Source of the DNA: an uncultured Shewanella sp.
Lineage (GTDB): Bacteria; Pseudomonadota; Gammaproteobacteria; Enterobacterales; Shewanellaceae
DNA: 64,000 bases
NCBI GenBank assembly: GCA_947503555.1
Contig: CANNEE010000001.1
Span: 186,001-250,000, forward strand
Direction of reading: 5' to 3'
Shown here piece after piece: positions 7,688-17,149 of this stretch (position 1 is the stretch's first letter; each line of letters starts with the position of its first letter). The position numbers and the translations under genes were made by a program. The notes below the pieces were generated by a model. It made no database searches, had not been told where the DNA came from, and was given only the letters and a program-made list of their open reading frames with translations.

Positions 7688-8185
7688 ATGGGCATTTTAC
7701 GTTTAATATTGATTTGCATTTTATGTTTCTCGCCACTTCAAAGCCGAGCGGCCCCAACACTAGCTATCAATCAACATACACAACTTTCACCTGATGCCGT
7801 ACTTGACGCGCTACATCAGTACGCATCAAGCGCAGATTGGAATAATTACTTTGACCTTTATTTAAATAAGGGGGTATTTATCGGCACAGATGCTAGCGAG
7901 CACTGGGATGTCACATCATTTGAATCTTATGCCAAACCAACAAAAGGGTGGCGCTATATGCCGACAACAAGAAAACTAGTGCGGCACAATAATGTTATCG
8001 TCTTTGATGAGCTTTTAGAGAATCAATCCTATGGTCTATGCCGTGGAACCGGCACCTTAATACAAACAGATAATGGCTGGAAAATCGCTCAGTATCACCT
8101 TAGCTTTCCCATTCCTAATGGCATTGCCAAATCCATCACCAAACAGATTAACAACTACTACAAAGCGGGTAATAAACAAAACTAG
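7688..8185 (+). CDS. Exported NTF2-fold (SnoaL-like) protein
   Basis: 165 residues with a signal peptide (hydrophobic LRLILICILCFSP, cleavage after SRA near residue 22). The body fits an NTF2/SnoaL-like cone: helical DAVLDALHQYASSADWNNYFDLY, then the GVFIGTDASEHWDV segment and strands ending GWKIAQYHLSFP. This is the SnoaL_3/DUF4440 pattern. Such domains bind small ligands or act as enzymes, and nothing in the sequence identifies which. It lies 57 bp after the peptidase gene and is convergent with the HDOD gene, overlapping by four bases. Confidence 0.7.
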   Translation: MGILRLILICILCFSPLQSRAAPTLAINQHTQLSPDAVLDALHQYASSADWNNYFDLYLNKGVFIGTDASEHWDVTSFESYAKPTKGWRYMPTTRKLVRHNNVIVFDELLENQSYGLCRGTGTLIQTDNGWKIAQYHLSFPIPNGIAKSITKQINNYYKAGNKQN

Positions 8186-9663
8186 TGTCGAGTTGCTACC
8201 GATAAACAGACATTCGCAAGCTGGGTAAAGTGAACGAAGCTATCAAAATCTTCGTTAGTAATACTACGCTCACTGCCCAGCCTATCTGCGTAATAAATAC
8301 CTATCACCTTTTCTTCGATCAATAACGGCGCTAATACAAAGCCGTTAGCCGACACCAGTGCTCTGTGGGAGTCACTTAATTGAACTCGCCATTTATCATT
8401 TTGCGGTTCATCTACCCATAGTGGCTGCTTTATATCTATGCATTGTTTAAATAGGTTACGCTGCTCTTTAAGTTCAACGGTAAATTTTCGCTTCATGGTA
8501 TCAACATCATCCCCAAGCACGATTCTAGGTTGCAGCTTAGTTCGACAAGGAGATACGAGCCAGATACCACAACGGTCAAAACCAACGCCTTCTAACACCC
8601 CTTCTAATGTAGTGGTTACTATGACATTAAAGTCAGTCTTGACGACGGCATAACCAGTTAACTGTTTTAATTTAGAAAGCTGCACGTTAACGTTAGTTTC
8701 TCTAACCTCTTCTACTTCTGGCTCTTCAGACTTTTCTTCGGGTACTGTTAGCTCTTTTAACACCTTATTTTTCGGTAAATACTGATTCAGTACCCGTGCA
8801 TCATAGGCGTCGACAAGCTTATGAGTAGCTGCTGCACATCGCGCAACCCTCATCTTTAATTCATCGGGCTTAATATCCAACATTTCTGCCATCTGCTTAA
8901 TAATTTTATTGATGTCAGCGCTCTTAGTCTCGTCGGTTAACGCCTCACTGAGTTTATTAGCCAGAAATATCGAGCGAATCTCGGGTGTTCTTTGCTGTGG
9001 ATTAGTTAGTGACTTAACAAGGACATCACCCAAGCCCCAATGGGTAGCAATGCTTAAGGTTAATTTAGAAAAAGAAGTACCTAAGGCCTCTCTAATCGCA
9101 TTATTACGCGTAATCGTATCTTCACTGGCGTCGATTTGCTCGTTCAACGCTTCAGCAACTTCCCCCCCCATGCTCCAAAAAGCGCTTTCACCCAAGTGAT
9201 ATAGCAAGGATGCGATAAACACCTCTTCTTGCAGCTCTTCATCATGGTCTTTAAGCATCATCTTAGCTAGCATAGCCGCTTGAAAGGCCTGAGCCATCAA
9301 TTTCAATAAACGCTCATATACACCCGTACTAAGGTTTTGCGTTTCAAGCAGGCTGCTAAGCAGCTTAGCAGTAATACAGATGTTTCTAAGAGTGTCGAAA
9401 CCCAAAACCACAGCGGCCCGACTGACGGTGGTAATTTGGCTTAAGCCTTTACTGTAAATGGCCGAATTAGCAACACGTAAAATGCGTGAGGTTAACGCAT
9501 TATCATGCATCACGCTGCGACCAAGAATACCGAGAGAGGAAACATCATCTTTTGCCAGCTTCTCCAAGGTTTTCACCGTTGAGCAAAGCGCAGGCATCTC
9601 CTGCTCACTAATACGTTTAGTCCAGTATTCTGCGCCCTTTTGCTGAGAACTGGTCGACTTCAA
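8182..9663 (-). CDS. HDOD domain signalling protein with C-terminal GAF domain
   Basis: 493 residues. The N-terminal half (about 20-230) is an HDOD domain: MPALCSTVKTLEKLAKDD, SILRVANSA-like ILRVANSAIYS, ITTVSRAAVVLGFDTLRNI and VFIASLLYHLGESAFW. As in other HDOD proteins the HD phosphodiesterase residues are not retained as a full metal site. A charged linker rich in Glu (about 303-325) leads to a GAF-like domain (about 335-490). HDOD-GAF proteins act in cyclic-di-GMP, stress or motility signalling by protein contacts; ligand and partner are unknown. Monocistronic. Confidence 0.85.
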   Translation of the reverse strand: MKSTSSQQKGAEYWTKRISEQEMPALCSTVKTLEKLAKDDVSSLGILGRSVMHDNALTSRILRVANSAIYSKGLSQITTVSRAAVVLGFDTLRNICITAKLLSSLLETQNLSTGVYERLLKLMAQAFQAAMLAKMMLKDHDEELQEEVFIASLLYHLGESAFWSMGGEVAEALNEQIDASEDTITRNNAIREALGTSFSKLTLSIATHWGLGDVLVKSLTNPQQRTPEIRSIFLANKLSEALTDETKSADINKIIKQMAEMLDIKPDELKMRVARCAAATHKLVDAYDARVLNQYLPKNKVLKELTVPEEKSEEPEVEEVRETNVNVQLSKLKQLTGYAVVKTDFNVIVTTTLEGVLEGVGFDRCGIWLVSPCRTKLQPRIVLGDDVDTMKRKFTVELKEQRNLFKQCIDIKQPLWVDEPQNDKWRVQLSDSHRALVSANGFVLAPLLIEEKVIGIYYADRLGSERSITNEDFDSFVHFTQLANVCLSVATRH

Positions 9664-9850
9664 ATGCTTCCTACCTCGACAAAAAATATTTTATATACAT
9701 TAATATGTTAGCAGTAAGATCTCGCTATGCTAGTGAAAATGACCGCTTTATCTTCAACAGACGCAGTATTGCCAACATCATAAGACAATTAAAATACAAA
9801 CTAAGCTAATGTAATGTAACAAGCAAGTTACTAGCTTCACATAACACAAT

Positions 9851-9885
9851 AAAAAACCGTGCTATACAGTAGGTATATAGCACGG
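9851..9885 (-). terminator. Rho-independent terminator of aceBA
   Basis: A 10-bp perfect stem (CCGTGCTATA / TATAGCACGG, 9857-9866 and 9876-9885), followed on the minus strand by six T. It stands about 45 bp past the aceA stop. Confidence 0.85.
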
Positions 9886-9928
9886 CCTAACAAGCAACTG
9901 CTTGTATAACTGTTACCACAAGTTGAAA

Positions 9929-11245
9929 TTAAAATTGTGCCTCTTCGGTAGAGCCCGATAGTGCTGTTACTGAGGAGTTTTCTCCACCTATTATCTTAGT
10001 GACTCTATCAAAGTAACCTGTTCCCACCTCTTGTTGATGGGATGCAAAGGTATAGCCCTTTTTCGCGGCAGCAAATTCAGCTTCCTGCACTTTATCAACA
10101 TAGTGCTTTATTCCTTCACCTCGAGCTGAGTCATAGGCTAAATCAAACATGTTGTACCACATGTTGTGAATGCCCGCTAAGGTGATAAATTGATACTTAT
10201 ACCCCATCTGTGACAACTCCTGCTGAAAACGACAGATGGTTTCATCATCCAAATTCTTACGCCAGTTAAAGGAAGGTGAACAATTATAAGCAAGCAGCTG
10301 ATTTGGAAAATGTTCATGGATCGCATCGGCAAAGCGTCGCGCCTCTTCTAAATCAGGTGTTGCGGTTTCACACCACAGTAAATCGGCATAAGGAGCATAG
10401 GCAAGCCCTCGAGCTATAGCTTGTTCAATACCAGAATTAACACGATAGAACCCCTCTCTGGTGCGCTCACCAGTAATGAAATCTCTATCATAGGGGTCGC
10501 AATCCGAGGTTAATAGTCCTGCGGCATTGGCATCTGTACGCGCAATGACTAACGCAGGTACACCACATACATCGGCAGCTAGTCGCGCCGACACTAATTT
10601 CTCTATCGCTTCTTGGGTTGGCACTAGTACCTTGCCTCCCATATGGCCATCTTTTTTAACCGAAGCTAACTGGTCTTCAAAGTGCACCCCAGCAGCTCCC
10701 GCTTCAACCATACTCTTCATGAGTTCAAAAGCATTTAACACACCACCAAATCCAGCTTCTGCATCGGCAACAATAGGTAAGAAATAATCCACATGGCCTT
10801 TATCTCCATGCTCAATCCCATTAGCCCACTGAATTTGATCCGCTCGCCTAAAAGCACTATTGATACTGGCAACCACGTTAGGGACTGAGTTAACCGGATA
10901 TAACGACTGATCTGGATACATGGTACCCGCAAGGTTGGCATCAGCAGCGACCTGCCAACCAGAAAGATACACAGCTTCTAAGCCAGCCTTCGCTTGCTGA
11001 ACAGCTTGGCCACCACTTAAGGTTCCCAGCGAATTAACATAGCCTTTCTTAGCATCGCCATGAAGCAACTCCCACAACTTATTGGCCCCTTGCTGCGCTA
11101 AGGTATTACAGGGAACATAGGACCCTTGGAGTGCGACCACATCACTAGCACTATAGGGGCGACGGACGTCTTTCCAACGGGGATTCGTTGCCCAGTCTTG
11201 CTCTATCGCTTCAATTCTTTGATTTCGTGTTTGTTGCTGCTTCAT
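9929..11245 (-). CDS. aceA: Isocitrate lyase, with Asp in place of the catalytic Cys
   Basis: 438 residues from the ATG at 11245, which has GGGAG before it; the longer ORF start at 11290 has no such signal. It cleaves isocitrate to glyoxylate and succinate in the glyoxylate shunt. Family landmarks are [23 protein letters not shown], the DAEAGFGG metal-site strand, HFEDQLAS, and NCSPSFNW. The active-site signature, KKCGH in characterised enzymes (Cys195 in E. coli), reads KKDGH here (Asp199, codon GAT). It is the second gene of aceBA, 83 bp after aceB. Overall family assignment is secure; activity is in question because of the substitution. Confidence 0.93.
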   Translation of the reverse strand: MKQQQTRNQRIEAIEQDWATNPRWKDVRRPYSASDVVALQGSYVPCNTLAQQGANKLWELLHGDAKKGYVNSLGTLSGGQAVQQAKAGLEAVYLSGWQVAADANLAGTMYPDQSLYPVNSVPNVVASINSAFRRADQIQWANGIEHGDKGHVDYFLPIVADAEAGFGGVLNAFELMKSMVEAGAAGVHFEDQLASVKKDGHMGGKVLVPTQEAIEKLVSARLAADVCGVPALVIARTDANAAGLLTSDCDPYDRDFITGERTREGFYRVNSGIEQAIARGLAYAPYADLLWCETATPDLEEARRFADAIHEHFPNQLLAYNCSPSFNWRKNLDDETICRFQQELSQMGYKYQFITLAGIHNMWYNMFDLAYDSARGEGIKHYVDKVQEAEFAAAKKGYTFASHQQEVGTGYFDRVTKIIGGENSSVTALSGSTEEAQF

Positions 11246-11328
11246 GGTGCTTCTCCCGACTTTTGGCAAACAGAGCCTACTGGCTAGCATTAACTGCTAG
11301 CCAAAATGTGTTAAGTATGGCGATTAAA

Positions 11329-12939
11329 TTAGCTAGGCATTGCCTGGCAAGGTATAAACTCAACTAACTCAGAGTTAAGGCTCATCTGCTCTAACAACAC
11401 AGCAGCTTGAGTAAACTTACTATGGGTAAATCGGCTTGCGCCCACCTCCTCTTTGACGACTGCTAGCTCTTCAACTAACAGGGCTTTAAACAGCTCCTCA
11501 TTAACAATTTGTCCATCATCAAGCACCTTCTGATGGTGGATCCATTGCCATATCAAGGTGCGGCATATTTCAGCTGTGGCGAGATCTTCCATTAATCCAT
11601 AGAGTGACACGCAAGCATTACCCGACAACCAAGCTTCGATATAACGTAAAGCCACTCGAATATTTAACCGCAACCCTGCGTTGGTAAACTGACCTGAACA
11701 AGGCTTTAGTAGTTCCCTAGCTTGAATAGGTGCATCTACATCACGAGTAATATGAAGCTGATTAGCATGCCCAGAACCTATGTAGCGATTAAAGATTTCC
11801 ATAGCAGTATCAACAAGCCCTGGATGGGCTACCCAAGTACCATCATGACCATTTCTTGCCTCAAGATCTTTGTCCTTATGTACCTGTTCTAAAACTGCCT
11901 GATTATCAACACTATCCTTAGTTGGAATAAAGGCAGACATACCACCAAGAGCCAGTGCTCCACGCTTGTGACACGTTTTAATCAATAATCTTGAATAGGC
12001 ACTTAAAAAGCCTTTATCCATAGAGATGTCACTGCGATTGGGAAGCAGCTTGCCACCATCACTTTTAAAGGTTTTGATATAACTGAAGATATAATCCCAA
12101 CGTCCACAATTCAGCGCCACAATATTGGTTTTAAGTTCAAATAAAATCTCATCCATTTCAAATACAGCGGGTAGCGTTTCTATCAAGCAGGTACACTTAA
12201 TCGTACCAGGCGCTAAACAGAACCTTTCTTCTACATAAGCAAAAACCTTAGCCCACCAGCGCGCTTCGACATGACTCTCAAGCTTAGGAATGTAAAAGTA
12301 AGGGCCGCTGCCATTTTGTAGTAGCTGACGATAGTTGTGGTAAAAATAAAGGGCAAAATCAAATAACGCAGCAGGAATCGCTTTACCCTCAAAGCTAATA
12401 CTATCTTCTTTCAAATGAAGCCCACGCACTCGGCACATCAAAACCGCAGTTTCTTGGTTTAACCGATACTCCTTACCTTCCTCTGAACGAAAAGAGATCT
12501 CTTTACGCACCGCATCTCTTAAATTTATCTGACCTTGAATCAGCTTCTGCCAGCTTGGAGCAAAAGCATCTTCAAAATCCGCCATGAATACCTTAGCTTT
12601 AGAGTTCAACCCATTGATAATCATCTTTCTATCAACGGGGCCTGTAATCTCGACTCGTCTATCTTTAAGGTCACTGGGGATATTCTTGATTTGCCATTGT
12701 CCTTCTCTAATAGCACGAGTTTCAGGTAAAAACTGAGGTAGCTCTCCAGAGTCAAAACGTCGTTGTTTCTGGGCTCGCATAGCCAGCAGTGAGTCGACTT
12801 CCCCAGCGAACTCCTGACATAGATTACGTAATAACGCCATCGCACCTTCTGTCAATACCTCTTCCTGACCAGAGCAATAAGCGGCATTCAATTCAAGCAC
12901 AGCTCGATTAATAGGTTTTTCTAGTACTTGCTGCTCCAT
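11329..12939 (-). CDS. aceB: Malate synthase A
   Basis: 536 residues from the ATG at 12939, eight bases after AAGGAG; an ATG two codons upstream is too close to that site. It condenses glyoxylate with acetyl-CoA to malate. The A-isoform length and signatures are present: VFMADFEDAFAPSW, CRVRGLHL (catalytic Arg region), ALNCGRWDYIFSYIKT and GLMEDLATAEICR (catalytic Asp region). It leads the aceBA operon. A long upstream region holds candidate PdhR-type and LiuR-type operators. No aceK follows aceA. Confidence 0.97.
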   Translation of the reverse strand: MEQQVLEKPINRAVLELNAAYCSGQEEVLTEGAMALLRNLCQEFAGEVDSLLAMRAQKQRRFDSGELPQFLPETRAIREGQWQIKNIPSDLKDRRVEITGPVDRKMIINGLNSKAKVFMADFEDAFAPSWQKLIQGQINLRDAVRKEISFRSEEGKEYRLNQETAVLMCRVRGLHLKEDSISFEGKAIPAALFDFALYFYHNYRQLLQNGSGPYFYIPKLESHVEARWWAKVFAYVEERFCLAPGTIKCTCLIETLPAVFEMDEILFELKTNIVALNCGRWDYIFSYIKTFKSDGGKLLPNRSDISMDKGFLSAYSRLLIKTCHKRGALALGGMSAFIPTKDSVDNQAVLEQVHKDKDLEARNGHDGTWVAHPGLVDTAMEIFNRYIGSGHANQLHITRDVDAPIQARELLKPCSGQFTNAGLRLNIRVALRYIEAWLSGNACVSLYGLMEDLATAEICRTLIWQWIHHQKVLDDGQIVNEELFKALLVEELAVVKEEVGASRFTHSKFTQAAVLLEQMSLNSELVEFIPCQAMPS

Positions 12940-13168
12940 AGTCATTCTCCTTGGCTTAGCTTGAATCAAGATCATCTGTTGCTATTTCATGTGTTGTCAC
13001 ACTGCACATAGGCTTGCCTTAAAAACCGAATCCTGTTTTAGCCTTAGCGATGCGCAAATATGAAACAAATGTGTATTTACAACTAAAACCTAAAGCTAAA
13101 AAGTTGGCTTTGCAACAGTTAGCTCTTGACCAAAACGGTTCAGCACAAACCAATAAATCAAGCAAAAA

Positions 13169-13181
13169 TTGGTATTACCAA
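13169..13181. promoter_or_regulatory. PdhR-like palindrome upstream of aceBA
   Basis: TTGGTATTACCAA is a perfect dyad matching the known PdhR core (TTGGT, three bases, ACCAA). It stands about 230 bp upstream of the aceB start. Control of the glyoxylate shunt by the pyruvate sensor PdhR would be sensible; this is inference. Confidence 0.5.
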
Positions 13182-13258
13182 GACAAAAACAAACACGCAA
13201 ACCATTGAAAAACACGCAATTAAAGTTAACAGCATGAAAGAAGAAAATGGAGAGGTAA

Positions 13259-13275
13259 AATTTGTCTGACAAATT
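13259..13275. promoter_or_regulatory. 17-bp palindrome of GntR/FadR-subfamily type
   Basis: AATTTGTC-T-GACAAATT is perfectly symmetric and fits the GT-N-AC core favoured by FadR-type GntR regulators. It is about 90 bp upstream of the PdhR-like site. The regulator is unknown. Confidence 0.4.
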
Positions 13276-13476
13276 ACCCAATATCAAAGCATGGTAAGTG
13301 ATTAGGTAACTTAGCAACCTATAGTAAAAAAATAATTACAATACAATGGCGTATTTCGACAGCCAAACAAAAGCGTTAACGTTTAGTCAGGACTCTAGCG
13401 GAAAGTAAATTTATAGATAAAAAACAGTAGGATAAACAAATATTCAGCAACAGCTTATTTAAACAGGCGTTTTATT

Positions 13477-13492
13477 TTGACGTTAACGTAAA
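13477..13492. promoter_or_regulatory. LiuR-type palindrome in the aceB upstream region
   Basis: TTGACGTTAACGTAAA is a 16-bp near-perfect dyad closely matching the LiuR consensus known from Shewanella-type genomes and nearly identical to the site before etfBA. A weaker relative (AAAGCGTTAACGTTTA) is at 13370-13385. Both are over 400 bp from the aceB start, so they may instead serve an unseen transcript. Confidence 0.45.
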
Positions 13493-13704
13493 CGAAAGAT
13501 ACCCAAGCTGATATCAAGTTACCAATATCCAGTTTGTATAGTGACTAAAATCAAAATTTATTTTGGTTAAGTGAGAAAAAAATTTGTTTTTACTCAGCAA
13601 AATGGCATAAGGCTCATATATAGGTAAGCAAAATAATAACCAGAAAGGAACCTAGATAGGTCGAATGTTTTTATGAAAGCCATAATACCTAATTAGACAG
13701 AATC

Positions 13705-14180
13705 TTAGGCCAAAGGATCTGACACAAAAACCACCTCTTCACTTTCCGCTAGGCTCGTTATTCGATTATCAAAATGAAGCGTCTTACTCAGCTTAGCAGC
13801 CTTTAACTCCCACTAATGCACCACTCTCGTTGGATGCAATTAAGAGCTGACTATCGGCTTTAGTAAGGATAAGTTTTACTGTACTGCTATGCTCTAACTC
13901 AATAATTTAACTCAGCTTTGACCATTCCACTTTCTACAAGTCCTATGATGGCAAGCCCTCTCTGATCCAGCCCACAGCAACTTTAGTTCCTTGACTATTT
14001 AAAGCCAAGGAAGTGAGCTTGTGACCTTAATGGGTGTTATCCCTCTCCCATAAGGCCAGTTGGCGAGCCGCAGCGAAATCAAATAGAACCAGCTTCGAAA
14101 TAGATGCCATCCTAGTCGCAGAATAAAACTCTGCTTGTTCAAACAGCACGGATTCTAACTCCTTAAGTAGCCTTGATGAC
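13705..14180 (-). pseudogene. Decayed WD40-repeat protein gene
   Basis: Read on the minus strand, four frame-shifted pieces in consistent order give WD40-like text. 14149-14032 contains ARQLALWERDNTH and then a stop. 14027-13952 reads GHKLTSLALNSQGTKVAVGW. 13900-13793 reads HSSTVKLILTKADSQLLIAS, then a stop. About 13790-13705 reads LHFDNRITSLAESEEVVFVS and ends at TAA. The GH...TSLALNSQGTKVAVGW pattern is a WD40 blade. Stops and frame changes rule out an intact product. No 5' half of the gene is recognisable upstream, so this is a remnant of a larger reading frame. Confidence 0.6.
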
Positions 14181-14224
14181 CGAAATAAACTAACACTCGG
14201 CCTATGCCATTAATCTGTGAGAAC

Positions 14225-14251
14225 AAAAAAGGAAGCACTAGGCTTCCTTTT
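14225..14251 (-). terminator. Terminator of the NhaC-family transporter gene
   Basis: A 9-bp stem (AAAGGAAGC / GCTTCCTTT), with a T run on the minus strand, about 22 bp past the stop codon. Confidence 0.8.
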
Positions 14252-14272
14252 GTCATTTAAGCACACTGCTCT

Positions 14273-15853
14273 CTAGCTTGCGGTAATCGGCTCTTTATCT
14301 ACAGCCTTAGCTTTAAGCACTGCTAGACTTATCAGGAACACTACGCTACCAGCAGCTAAACCTAACATTAGCGATTGAGTCATGCCCATCACTGTGTAAC
14401 CCACTAAGCTAATCAAAGCCACAATTAACGCATAAGGTAGCTGAGTTAATACGTGGTCAATATGATGACAACTTGCACCTGTTGACGACAAAATAGTGGT
14501 ATCGGAAATGGGTGAGCAGTGATCGCCAAATACAGCTCCAGCTAATACCGATGCCAGCATAGGCAACATCATGCTCGCATTGCTTCCCATCGCCATATCG
14601 GCTGCGATAGGCAACATGATCCCAAAAGTGCCCCAGCTAGTACCTGTGGCAAATGCAGTTAACCCAGCTAAAACAAATAATACTGCAGGTAGCAAAGCAT
14701 CAGGAATATTACCTGTCGCTAAGCTGGCCATAAACTTACCCGTTTCAAGCTGACCGATAATACCTGCGATTGTCCATGCAAACAGCAGAATATAGATAGC
14801 TGGTAACATAGAGCGACCACCTTGGATGATCCCTTTAAGCACTAGCTTTTTATCCACCCCTTGAATTACCACAAGGACTATGGTGACAACTAGACCCACA
14901 ATAGCCCCAAAGAAAAGTGATGAGCTGACATCTGTTTTCTCAAAGGCTGCGATTAGACTGAACTCAATGCCTTCACTAGCCAGTGCTGCAGCACCGCTAT
15001 CAACCATAAAGTAGAAAGTCGCGAATACTAGAACGGTAATAGGTAGGAACAAGCCTAATATTTTACCTGTATCAGCTTCAGGAAGATCCGCATTGGCACC
15101 AGGAGGAAGACCTTTTGAGGCATCATATAAATTACCTTTTTTCGCCGAGGCCTCATGGCGACGCATAGGTCCTACGTCTAGACCCATAAAAGACACACAC
15201 AGCAAAAGAAGCAGTGCGAATATGGCATAGAAGTTCATCGGGATCATCTGAATGAAAACACTTAAATGGCCTGAGTCGGCAAAACCATGGCTTGCCAAAA
15301 TGCCACCGATAAGCGCAATAATATATGCCCCCCAGCTAGATACTGGTGAGATAACACAAACAGGCGCGGCTGTTGAATCAAGTAGGTAAGCGAGTTTAGC
15401 ACGAGAAATACGATACTTGTCGGTAACAGGTCTAGCGACACTACCCACCACTAGGCTATTAAAGTAGTCATCGATAAAGACAACACAACCTAAGAACATG
15501 GTTAATAGTTTAGCATCACGCTCATTGCGTATATGGTTCTGAGCCCAATCAGCAAAAGCTCTTGCACTGCCACTAACAGTGATAAGTGCAGTCAACATAC
15601 CGAGTAAAATCAGGAAGCCGAGAATATACAGATTCCAAGTATTGGCAGCGCCATCTGACCAAACCAGCTCAGAAACATTCTTAACCAAGAAGCTTGCACT
15701 CTGGCCAAGGGCAAAATCATTGAGCAATAAAGTGCCTAACAGGATCCCAATACCTAAAGAGAGTAAAACACGGCGGGTGAATACCGCTAATAGAATCGCA
15801 ACCACAGGTGGCAGCAAAGAGAGTGCCGAATCGGCGTAACTTAAGACAGTCAT
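14273..15853 (-). CDS. NhaC-family transporter, probable lysine transporter (LysW-like)
   Basis: 526 residues from the ATG at 15853; the upstream extension to 15913 runs through the riboswitch leader and is not coding. About 12 hydrophobic segments and the family motifs GVARPVTDKYRISRAKLAYLLD-like and VFGDHCSPISDTTILSS place it in the Na+/H+ antiporter NhaC superfamily. The leader carries a lysine riboswitch. Established comparative work names lysine-riboswitch-controlled NhaC relatives LysW and proposes lysine transport. That assignment is therefore preferred over a generic Na+/H+ antiporter, but it rests on the regulatory context and not on sequence motifs. Monocistronic. Confidence 0.85.
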   Translation of the reverse strand: MTVLSYADSALSLLPPVVAILLAVFTRRVLLSLGIGILLGTLLLNDFALGQSASFLVKNVSELVWSDGAANTWNLYILGFLILLGMLTALITVSGSARAFADWAQNHIRNERDAKLLTMFLGCVVFIDDYFNSLVVGSVARPVTDKYRISRAKLAYLLDSTAAPVCVISPVSSWGAYIIALIGGILASHGFADSGHLSVFIQMIPMNFYAIFALLLLLCVSFMGLDVGPMRRHEASAKKGNLYDASKGLPPGANADLPEADTGKILGLFLPITVLVFATFYFMVDSGAAALASEGIEFSLIAAFEKTDVSSSLFFGAIVGLVVTIVLVVIQGVDKKLVLKGIIQGGRSMLPAIYILLFAWTIAGIIGQLETGKFMASLATGNIPDALLPAVLFVLAGLTAFATGTSWGTFGIMLPIAADMAMGSNASMMLPMLASVLAGAVFGDHCSPISDTTILSSTGASCHHIDHVLTQLPYALIVALISLVGYTVMGMTQSLMLGLAAGSVVFLISLAVLKAKAVDKEPITAS

Positions 15854-15935
15854 AATTATTATTTTCTTCGTTAAATACGAATGGAGGGCAACTGAACTGG
15901 TGAGAATGGGCATGAATAGCCGCGTTTGAGCACCT

Positions 15936-16138
15936 GTCCTATCAGTAGCGCTCCATAGTAACCGCTTTTTATCATCCGGATAAAAAATACTATGGCAGTG
16001 CTGTCCCTATTTGGTAACAGCCCCAGCGGCCGATCTTGATAAATCAAACCACTTCGGCACCAAATCCTTTCGCGATAGATCTTCGGTATCACCCTACTTA
16101 CCGCTACTGATATTTGATGCGCCTCTACTTCTCAGGAC
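15936..16138 (-). promoter_or_regulatory. Lysine riboswitch (L box)
   Basis: Read on the minus strand the conserved aptamer elements occur in order: AGTAGAGGCGC (16129-16119), AGTA, GGGTGATACCGAAG, a GGATTTGGTGCCGAAG stretch, GCTGGGGCTG, GGGACAGCACTGCCA, and the closing GGAGCGCTACT (near 15954-15944). AGTAG pairs with CTACT, and an outer GTCCT/AGGAC extension closes P1. Length about 190-200 nt fits the class. The stretch from 15935 to the ATG at 15853 has no obvious terminator with a T run, so translational control is more likely. Confidence 0.9.
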
Positions 16139-16161
16139 GCCTAGTGAAAGGCGTGGCGCAC

Positions 16162-16207
16162 ATAAAAACATAAGCGGCAAAGAGGATGCTACCCCAATGC
16201 CGCTTAT
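16162..16207 (-). terminator. Terminator of etfBA
   Basis: ATAAGCGGCA (16170-16179) pairs perfectly with TGCCGCTTAT (16198-16207), and GTTTTTATG follows on the minus strand. It separates etfA from the lysine riboswitch, which starts only about 25 bp further on. Confidence 0.75.
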
Positions 16208-16225
16208 CGTGACCCAGATCACAAA

Positions 16226-17149
16226 TTAAATCAACTCAAGTAACTCAGGAACTGCGTTAAATAAGTCAGCTTCAAGCCCATAATCAGCCACTTGGAAAAT
16301 AGGCGCTTCTGGATCTTTGTTAATTGCAACAATCACTTTAGAGTCCTTCATACCAGCTAAATGCTGAATAGCACCTGATATACCCACAGCAATATACAAG
16401 TCCGGTGCCACAATTTTGCCCGTCTGGCCGACCTGAAGATCGTTAGGTACAAACCCTGCATCTACCGCCGCTCGGGAAGCACCTACTGCAGCCCCTAGTT
16501 TGTCGGCGAGCTTCTCTAAGATCTCAAAGTTTTCACCACTGCCCATGCCACGACCACCGGAAACAATGACAGACGCGCCACCTAGTTCAGGACGCTCTGA
16601 TTCAGTCAGAGTTTGAGAAACAAAGCCAGTTTTAGATTCTATGGCTTTAGCTAGATTGACTAGTTCAGCGCTATTATCACTCTCTACTGCATCAAATGCC
16701 GATACTCGCACCGTCATCACTTTCGTAGCATCTAGACTTTGAACTTTTGCAAGGGCACTACCTGCATAGATAGGACGAACGAAGGTGTCTTCACTCACCA
16801 CCTCTACCACTTCGGAGATCTGAGACACATCCAAAATAGCGGCTACTCGAGGCAACATATCTTTACCTTGGCTAGATGCCGCAGCCAATATGTGCTGATA
16901 ATCACTGGCGAGCTCTAAAACCAACTTAGCTGTATTTTCTGCAAGTTGTGCTTCATACACAGCATCATCTACCAAAATCACCTTACTCACACCAGCTAGC
17001 TTTTGTGCTTGTGCTGCAACGGCTTCACAGTTATGGCCAGCCACCAGTAGATCAATATCACCGCCTATTGCCTTTGCACAGGCAACGACTTTGGCAGTAT
17101 CCAGCTTAAGGCTGGCATTATCATGTTCTGCTATTACTAGTATGCCCAT
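16226..17149 (-). CDS. etfA: Electron transfer flavoprotein alpha subunit
   Basis: 307 residues. The C-terminal FAD domain carries the ETF-alpha signature: [20 protein letters not shown], then [40 protein letters not shown] and [19 protein letters not shown]. With EtfB it accepts electrons from acyl-CoA and related dehydrogenases and passes them to ETF-quinone oxidoreductase, which is not in this window. Its ATG directly abuts the etfB stop, so the two are one operon. A LiuR-type operator before etfB ties the pair to branched-chain amino-acid and fatty-acid oxidation. Confidence 0.96.
   Translation of the reverse strand: MGILVIAEHDNASLKLDTAKVVACAKAIGGDIDLLVAGHNCEAVAAQAQKLAGVSKVILVDDAVYEAQLAENTAKLVLELASDYQHILAAASSQGKDMLPRVAAILDVSQISEVVEVVSEDTFVRPIYAGSALAKVQSLDATKVMTVRVSAFDAVESDNSAELVNLAKAIESKTGFVSQTLTESERPELGGASVIVSGGRGMGSGENFEILEKLADKLGAAVGASRAAVDAGFVPNDLQVGQTGKIVAPDLYIAVGISGAIQHLAGMKDSKVIVAINKDPEAPIFQVADYGLEADLFNAVPELLELI

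Noticed and set aside
13096-13317. 73-residue minus-strand reading frame upstream of aceB
   Set aside because: Contains the PdhR-like and GntR-like palindromes, low complexity hydrophobic text, no recognised family.
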